Assembly (NCBI RefSeq): GCF_905220365.1
Contig: NC_061128.1
Span: 2,480,001-2,544,000, forward strand
Source: Vanessa cardui
Taxonomy: Eukaryota > Arthropoda > Insecta > Lepidoptera > Nymphalidae
DNA length: 64,000 nt
Direction of reading: 5' to 3'
Shown: piece after piece, positions 51,001 through 60,000 of the stretch
How positions within the stretch are numbered: position 1 is the stretch's first letter
Layout: each line of letters opens with the position of its first letter
Notes under the pieces: model-generated
Databases searched by the model: none
Seen by the model: the letters and a program-made list of their open reading frames with translations, nothing else
Told to the model about the DNA's origin: nothing
Translations under genes and position numbers: made by a program

Positions 51001-54000
51001 AATCGCGTTAAAATGAATTTCGGAGACAAACGAACTGCTTAAACTGAATTATAATTATGAAGCGGTTGACTTTGTTTTTGTATTGTAGAAAGATGTAATA
51101 GGGTAAAGATAAACAAATTAAACAGTTTCTTTGACGGGACCTCGCATATTTCATTTACAAGAAATTTGATTTAACGTCACCATGAATAGATAATTTATGT
51201 ATTATATTGTTTCGGCTGCTTTTAAGATGTTTGAAATAAGGCTTATTAGATTTCAAGTTTAAAACTCTGATTGTTTTGAGGGAGCTTTTAAGCTATTTCT
51301 AATATTTTTGATTACTTAATCTTTAATACTTATTTGTTTATACGGACCATGTATGTATAATAGAAAAGGGTATAATTTTCAGCGATTACGAAAACTGTCA
51401 TTGCTAATATTGATTTGGCTGTATTTTGAAACATACCATGGGTTGGCTTGGATGTTCCTGTTTCATGGCCGGTGTGGTGGCTGGTGCAGGACTAGGGGCA
51501 GCGGGCGCAGCAGGGCCCGGAGATGCGGCGGCTGGCAGTCCAGGGCTTAACCCGACCGCTGAAGACACTCCTCCGCCCAAAGGCTTACGACCGCGATAGC
51601 TCTGTAATTTTTAGTTGCTAGCGTTAGAACTCTAGTAAGAGGTAAATATATATTTGCTATATCTGTTATAAAATACATTTATAATCGTTAGCAAAACCTA
51701 AAACCATCTAACGTATTAAAATTTAAGGCCAAATAATATTAAATCACGTCTTCAAAAAGGCTATAAAAGACTGAACAGTGTCGTTCTTTAGAGATTATTC
51801 CTTTTCAAAGCAGGTCTCTGATTGGCGCATCCGACCGACCAGCCATCCGAGATCCATACACGCCCGTTCGTAACATCAAATTGGAAATAGAAAATTGAAG
51901 ATTACAAGTCGTGTGTCATTATTTTATATTACGAGATGTAATGACCCTAATTTGCGGTGATTATTATATTATTTTGACCCTTTTAAGTGAGTAGAAACGT
52001 GTGAAAGAAATGCTATTTTATTTTCTCTTCGTGTTATTATCAAATGTTGTTATTTAATTTAAACATCATAATACTAGTATTACAATGTGTTTTCAAGGTT
52101 TTTTATATACTTGTAAGTTTTGATTTTTTATTGCTTTATTATTTTCTTATTATGAATTGTTTACGTTATGTATATTTCTATGACTGCACTATTAATTAAC
52201 TACATATATGAAATAGTAAGGTATATTTCATGCAAGCGTCTTCGTAACGTAATCGTGAAAACCGCAAATGATGTTTGCGCTAAGATTCGTGAACGTTATA
52301 AAAATTCTAGTCAAACTGAATCAGCAAGCAGAAAGTATTGAATATTAAAGAACATCTAGCATATTAAGATTTCAACAAAAATTTTAAGGTTCTAATATCA
52401 ATTAACAAAAAAAAAACTTTTTATAACCGAAAACAAATTTCACGGCAATTTAATTTTAAAAGCTGTAACGTAATGATAGAATAAGGATGAAATGAGTGTT
52501 GATTATATACATGGTGTGCAAACAATAGTGCGATCGGAATAATATTAGGTTATTTCAGTTATTGTGTTCATTCACCGTGAGACGATTAAGAGTCTGTTTC
52601 GGATCGTTGCAGTTATAACGTGCTTTGTTAGCATGTGTTCAGATATTTATTAAATGTCGAGGAATTAATTCTGGAACTATCCAATTACGTTATAGAGAGT
52701 TAGTTTTGTTAAGAAATATTAATGGTATTTGATAATTTATTTATTTATAATTATTTAACTTCTTGGTGGTAGGGCTTTGTGCAAGCCCGCCTGGGTAGGT
52801 ACCACCCACTCATCAGATATTCTACCGCTAAACAACAGTACCCAGTATTGTTGTGTTCCGGTTCCAGGCACAAGAGACATAGCATCTTAGTTCCCAAGGT
52901 TGGTGGCACATTGACGCTGTAAGGAATAGTTAATATTTCTTACAGCTTCATTGTCTATGTGATGTGTGGTGATAGTGACCACTTACCATCAGGTGGCCCA
53001 TATGCTCGTCCGCCAACCTATACCATAAAACCATTTTTTAATTATTTAGGAGCAAAGTTCTTTTTCCTAAAAAGGTGATTATTATATACTACAACTTCGC
53101 TTTGAGAAGATATTTTGTTAATTTGCCAAAAATCGACCACTTAAACCATTCATATCATATTCATTCGTCTAATATAGTTTTATATTCCATACCGATTATT
53201 ATGAATTTTACGTTTAGGCGCTGTTTTTTTTCAAATTTATTCAACCAATTTGTAAAAAAAAACATTCCGGGTGGTAAGATCTTTAAAATTATTACAAAAG
53301 CCAAGTATAAAATTTTACCTGAAGAATGATAATAAAAGATTCATGAAGCGTAAAAAGAAGTCTATTTCGGTTCATTAAAAGCGATTGCGATCGGAGACCA
53401 GCTGATGGTTGAAGCTGTTAGTTTATAAATTATTATTGCTCCATTATATTGTAATATCATATTTCCAACAATGCTGACTTTACTCTTGTGTAAGTATTGG
53501 ATTATACTTAATAATAGTGCTCGACGAGATTATTCAATTAAAGCGGAAAAACTTAGTTTCGTTTTATATAATTTCGTAATAAAAAGGTTGTATATCAAAT
53601 TTCTTTGAATGTTTTATACCTGGACGTAGAGAATAACGTAATTCTATTAAAAAAAATATAAGCCGTGTGCCACGAAGTTTTATTTTTATTTCACTTTGAG
53701 TAATTTTGCGTTATGTGAGTTTTAATACATATATTTGTTTAACAGTTTACGTCAAACATGAACCTCTTGAGATTCGTGGACTGTTAATAGGAAACTATAA
53801 TTTAAATTATATTTCTCTAAAGGTGTATGCACATCGCGAACAATAAGTCAAAATTTAGGCCTGTGCGACAAAGGCCGTCCATTAACAACAAACAAAAGCT
53901 CATTGTTGAGCCACAACTTGCCCCGCAAACTCTGCTTTTGTGTAACTTTGTGTAAGCGCCTTTAGCTTTAATTTTAATTGCCTTTATGATAAATTTATAG

Positions 54001-57000
54001 AATATTATGAAAATTGTCATTGTTTTAGAAACATTTTGTTGGATTTTTTTTAGTAAAAATATGTAAATGTAATTGAAATAATATTATAATAACAATCCAA
54101 TTTCGAAAGCGCTTAATGAATACACATTATTTAACCTACACAAAATACTATTTTTGTAAATATAATGTACTCGTATAGAGCTGCAGGTGTATTGAAAATC
54201 GCAGTCCGGTCTGCCGAAGGTCACAGTAACTTTGATCTTTTTGGCATCGTATCAAAACGCGTAAATTAACAATTTTGTGTGACTTAAGAATTAATTTCGA
54301 GCGATTGTTTGCTTTTAAAACATGATTTGCGGTCCATATACATTATAATGATTGGTTATTATTAGCCGACGCTAGATGGCAAACTAATTACTCAACACTA
54401 CTCTTTGAAAACAAACCAGTCAAAAGACATAAAATAATATTGTGAACATGTATTTAAACATATTTTCTATTTTTTAACAAACATGCGAAGGTACATTTGC
54501 GGCCTCGTTAGATAGTGTTATCAGCAGAAGCGATGGTTTCCGTCTAAAATAACTAATTAATCACAAGCACCGTAACATAGTGAAAATAGGACGCGATAAA
54601 TCTAGTCCCAAGGAAAAATATATTTTTTACTTGATAGTTGGTTCATTATTAAAGGTCATATACTACGCTATAAAGATTAATTAGTGAAAATTATAATACA
54701 ACCTTATTAAGTGATATACATATTCACACTACAACTATACCTCATGAGCGCATCTTTAACAACCTAGCCTATCACGAGATTCGTACTGAGATTTTATTTC
54801 AATGATGTAATATAGGACAGTTTAAGCGTAATTATAAAACACCTGGATTTAATAAAAATTTTACTGTAGCACGATGAACTCAAACAGCTCTATAAACAGC
54901 GTCGCTTTGAAGGTTCTAATATTATTATATATATGTAGTATATGACCTAAAAAAAAATTTCAGAACCATCTACCACGTTTTAAACAAATAAAAGTTTAAA
55001 ATGGGTGCGTTTGGAGGAAATGCTAATCTCTCACCACGATCTTTGATAAAACAGGATAGTAAAAAGCTCGAAATTGCGAATATATGTAAATATAGCGGCA
55101 GAGAAAGGTCATATTTTAGGCAAAATGCGCCGCGGGCAATAAACGGGTCTCATTACAAAAATATTATTCAGCTATTCCGCAAATGTTTTAAATGGAAAAC
55201 GTTGATTTTAGCGTGGAATTCGTCGCTTTGTATGTTTAATGTGTAGTTCTGGTGCTTTTCGTGTTCTGATATAAAATTTAAAATGAAAAAACACGATGAT
55301 TCTAAAATAAAAAATAAAGGAAACATAATACGAACAAAAGAAACGACGACGATGAAAGAAACTCATGGACTGAATGTTTCTATCTAAAATTGTTGGACGG
55401 CGTAAAAGATCTAAAAAAAAATTTAAATCGATGGAAAAGTCGTTTGTAGTAAAGACAACCACGTGACCTAACGTAGCCTAGCCAATTTCTACTATGTATG
55501 TATCGCCAAAGAACAACAATAGGCCACGGTATACTAGATTAAAAATATTAAGTAAGTGTGTACAAAATTTATGCTCAATCGCTGAGGTGAACCTGTATAA
55601 AATCAGCTTCAAGATTTGACCCACGCATATCAATAGGTTAATTAAAATAAAAGTTCATAAAAAATAATTTGACGTCTTAGAAAATACAATTTAATAACGT
55701 AACAGCACATGTTACGTTAGCAAAACATTTATTGTTTTACTCGTAATCGTATATTACTTGTGACATTTACAAATTTACATGTTTTGTTTGGCGCAGCGAG
55801 GAACCGGAGCGTAGATTTCTTTGTTTTATGTTTCAAAATACGTTTTGATTTACATTTTCCCTATACAATCTATTATTAAGTATAATTAAATTACTTCTGT
55901 AATTAATACGTTTATATATTGGTATAGGATTTTTTACTTTCACTTACAGTATTAGTAGCGAAATACTCGCGTGAATGTAATCGGATTATATATGTATTTA
56001 TCGACGGTCAATTCAAACATACATGCCTCATACAAACAGATGAGATACCAGATTGGTTCTAATTAAAACTAGTGAAAATATTGTCAGTTTACCATGCATA
56101 TTCTGATTTAAAATTAAGTATAGCGATAACAAAAAAAAATCATATTTACATTCAAAGTAACGCGTTATTCTTATAAACCATGAAAGTGACTTATCACCAA
56201 TAACTATGATAAAGCAATGTAACCTACATAACGTACCTATTGTGACAGTTTTAGTCTGATTTGAACGTTGTGTCTTAGAAATAAAGTTCAAAATGAGTCG
56301 GCCGTTACGTACGTGACTCGGGAGTACGTGGTCAGAACACGTGTGTAACCACGTTGGCCGATATTTATTCCTGCCCAAGGCGGGAGTGCTTGTACAAAAC
56401 GCCACATTGTGTTATAGTTGCATTCTGATTTATAACTAATATCATATCACAGAAAGACTATTATTACCTGTACTCAATAGTGATATTATTGTGTACACCC
56501 AACTTACGTCTTTTATGTGCTTGATTAACAGTGTAATTAAAAACATGTGTTCGATTCTGAAGTGTAATGTCATTACTCAGAAACAAAACAGAGTTTCCCT
56601 ATTAATTGTATGAAAATGTTAAGGGAAAAAATGTTTTCATACGAAAAATTGAATGCCTATTGTTATGGAACAGTCCATCTTTCAAGTAATGCTATCTCTA
56701 TCTCATGTATAATGAATAAGAGAGATAACTACATAAGATATACCGTGTGTATGTAGGTTTTCTAACAATCGTACACTGTGTTAGTTGTATGGAAGATTGT
56801 TTATGGGAAGAGAGACACAGAAAAGAGGTCAAGTCTTTGTGTATGATTTCGAGTGAATCTGCATAATAATAGAAGATTATCATCATTTTACAGTGTAACA
56901 AATGGTATAGATAAATATAGGAATAATACTCATTTATGGATGAAGACATACAAGATCAATCTAGAAACCATAGTTGGCTTGTGTTTATTGTAATTTCAAA

Positions 57001-60000
57001 CAATTATTTTTGCTACGATTTAAGTAACAAATCTTAAAAAATATTTATGTTATTATATTGATTATAGTAAGAAAGTCCTTATCTACTTCTACGTCCCAGA
57101 AATACGTTCGCTTACGATGATGGTTGGTTTACTCACCTTTTCATCCCCCTTAGGAATTGTTTACGCAAATTCGGTTACAATAATGCGGTTTCCGTTACAT
57201 TTACAAACTTTACACATGTCAATGTCATTCATACAATTTAGTCACAAATAATCTCAATCAATTAAAAGGAGATGTTAACTTAACATGTAAGAACTTTTTA
57301 ATTTCAATACATTATATATAAATAATGTTCGTTATCATCGTAGTAACACCGGTATATTCATTTTGGTAAATGTTAGTATATAATATTTAGTAATAGGATA
57401 TTAGATATGACATTGACATATAACATATTAATCAGGTTTATTTTGATAATTAATTAAGAACTAGACTTATTTAAGCAGTTTGTATACATACCTATATATT
57501 TGTTAATACCACAAAAATAGTTCAAGGTGACCTCGTTTAAATGTTCGACGTACAAAAAGAATAATAATTATAATGGCCTATTTGGTATTAAAGCGTTACG
57601 ATTCACTAGGATTTTAGTGCTTTTCTCGCTTAGATTTCGTATAGGCTATTTTGGAGGTTACTCATTATACAAAAATAAAAACAGAGTGAAATATTGAATA
57701 AAACTATACTATGTCTTTTACGTAACTTTTAGATTCGACGGTAATTTCATTGAAAACTTTATAATACATACATACGAACGACAAATAAAATCGCTAGTTA
57801 ATGAAATAAAATTGAATCGTTTATATTTAATTACGTCATTCATTGATACCATTTAAATAATTTGAAGGCTATTTGTATTGTGCCACGATTGGCTCCTTAA
57901 CCTTCCTAGTTGAGTCTATTATGATCTTGAATTGATTGCTTCCGCACGTTACATAGTTATAGGTCTCAGAGTCAATTTTAATCCAATTATGACTAATATC
58001 TGTCTACACTCTTTTGAGTTTTAAGATAGTTCGAGACACGAAACGTGGAAAATATTTTTTTTTTATATTAATCAAATAATAGCGACAGTTTCATCATTTA
58101 TAAATGCTTTGCCGTTTAAAAAACATCATATTCTTATAATGAAAAATCTATTGCACGTAGTTCAAATAGTTTGGTAGGCTTACGCGTCTTTCGAAGAAAA
58201 TGTAATATACAATTTGGTAATATATGATATCAATACTACATAAGATAAATATACAGATATTTATTTTTTACAAACTCTTACTCTGTCAGCTAGTAGGAAT
58301 ATTTCAAATGTCGACCCAAAACATTTTCTACCATATCTAATTACTTTGATAAATTTTTTGACATGCATTCCAAACTTCTGGTTAAATAATTTCGTTCCCA
58401 CGATTACATAAATATATCATGTAAAAAAGTTTGAGTTTGTATTTTATTTGATAATTATAGTTCACCTCGTAACAATTCATTATGTTTTTTAATTTATGCA
58501 ATGTCTTTTCTTAGTCCAGTCAATTTAATTTTGATATATACATACATATATCATTTATTAAGGATGTTTTATACAAAGTAAACTAGTTTGGTTAGGTTTT
58601 TCACTTGTATTCTAAATTGGCCATTATAGATGTCTGTACATTATTTCTTATTAAATTTTAGTGATATATGTAACTGGATTATGAAGGTATGAACACACCT
58701 GATCGAGTAAGGGGAACGGAGCAGCGATGCGGTATTTTCTGTAAAACTACGGCCACACCTATGCGATATAGGGAATTCTACGTATTCTTATCGTAGTTGT
58801 TTAGGTGGTTGCACCGATACAGCCGTAGCTTTATATTGGATACAGCGTCGTGATTCCTTTCGCTGCACTTGGGTGCGCAGGTGTTTCATACCGTATTTTC
58901 ATTACACTTATTATCTTTCTCTCTCTTCCCATCTAATTAATTATTAATTTAAATAAAATAATTCATCAAATTTAATTGAAAGTTTCATTTTTTGGTTTAA
59001 TTATTTTAACAGTTAACCTACGCTGTGCAGTAGAGTATAGCTTATTAAAAGCAGTACACAGGTTTAAAAGACCTTGAATAAGATAATGTGGAAACAACCA
59101 CATACTGATTCGTCAATATATGGCATGACAATACTAGGTTATACTGTTTTCAGTATAAAATACGAGCATATCGGTGTTATGTTAAATATGCACAAAAAAA
59201 AAATATCCTGGATTTATTACTTTAGTTAACTTAACGTAAATAATATAATTCTCGCAATACAAGTGACAATGAACTATCATTTTGACGACCTCCATGGTCG
59301 AGTGGTGTGTACACCGGTTTTCATGGGTACGCCACTCTGAGGTCCCGGGTTCGATTCCCGGCCGAGTCGATGTAGATTACCATTAGTTTTCTATGTTGTC
59401 TTGGGTCTGGATGTTTGTGGTACTGTCGTTACTTCTGATATCCATAACACAAGTGCTTCAGCTACTTACATTGGGATCAGAGTAATGTATGATGATGTAT
59501 GATGAGATCTTGTCTCATATTTATCATTTATCATTTATCATTGCATAGATTCGCATTTTATTTTTTTTCTTGTTTTATATGCTAAACTTTAATATGACTC
59601 TACATTTCACATGACAAGGATTCAATTGATTTTTTGTGTTATTAAACGAAAGCTTTATTTAATAACTGTCATTCAAGACCAAACATTATAGTTTAATAAC
59701 AATAGTGATAATGTTTAATAAATAATATTTGATTACAGCAGCGAGTGTTAATAATTCGCTGGTTATTACTAAAACATCCGTTGCTCATATCCAAACATCT
59801 GCGTCACTTTGATATGGATATTGACTCATCGATCAATGTTTAAATATCTATACCATTTCACAGATACAATATATATTTGACGTTTGAAATGTACGACCTT
59901 ATTTGCATGTAATTACATTATAATCATTCTAATACTTCTAATTACGACCTACGAAAGATTAGATAGATGATAAAACAGTAACTTGAGAGTCTTTTATCGG

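Noticed and set aside
57120..57160. Minus-strand donor-like GATGAAAAG/GTGAGTAAAC suggesting another Tet exon
   Set aside because: No credible upstream acceptor with a coding-quality frame. The only nearby AG would give a 12-base exon.
59286..59370. tRNA gene (also at about 29840-29926 on the minus strand)
   Set aside because: Same reason: it is a tRNA-derived SINE head, with two near-identical dispersed copies.
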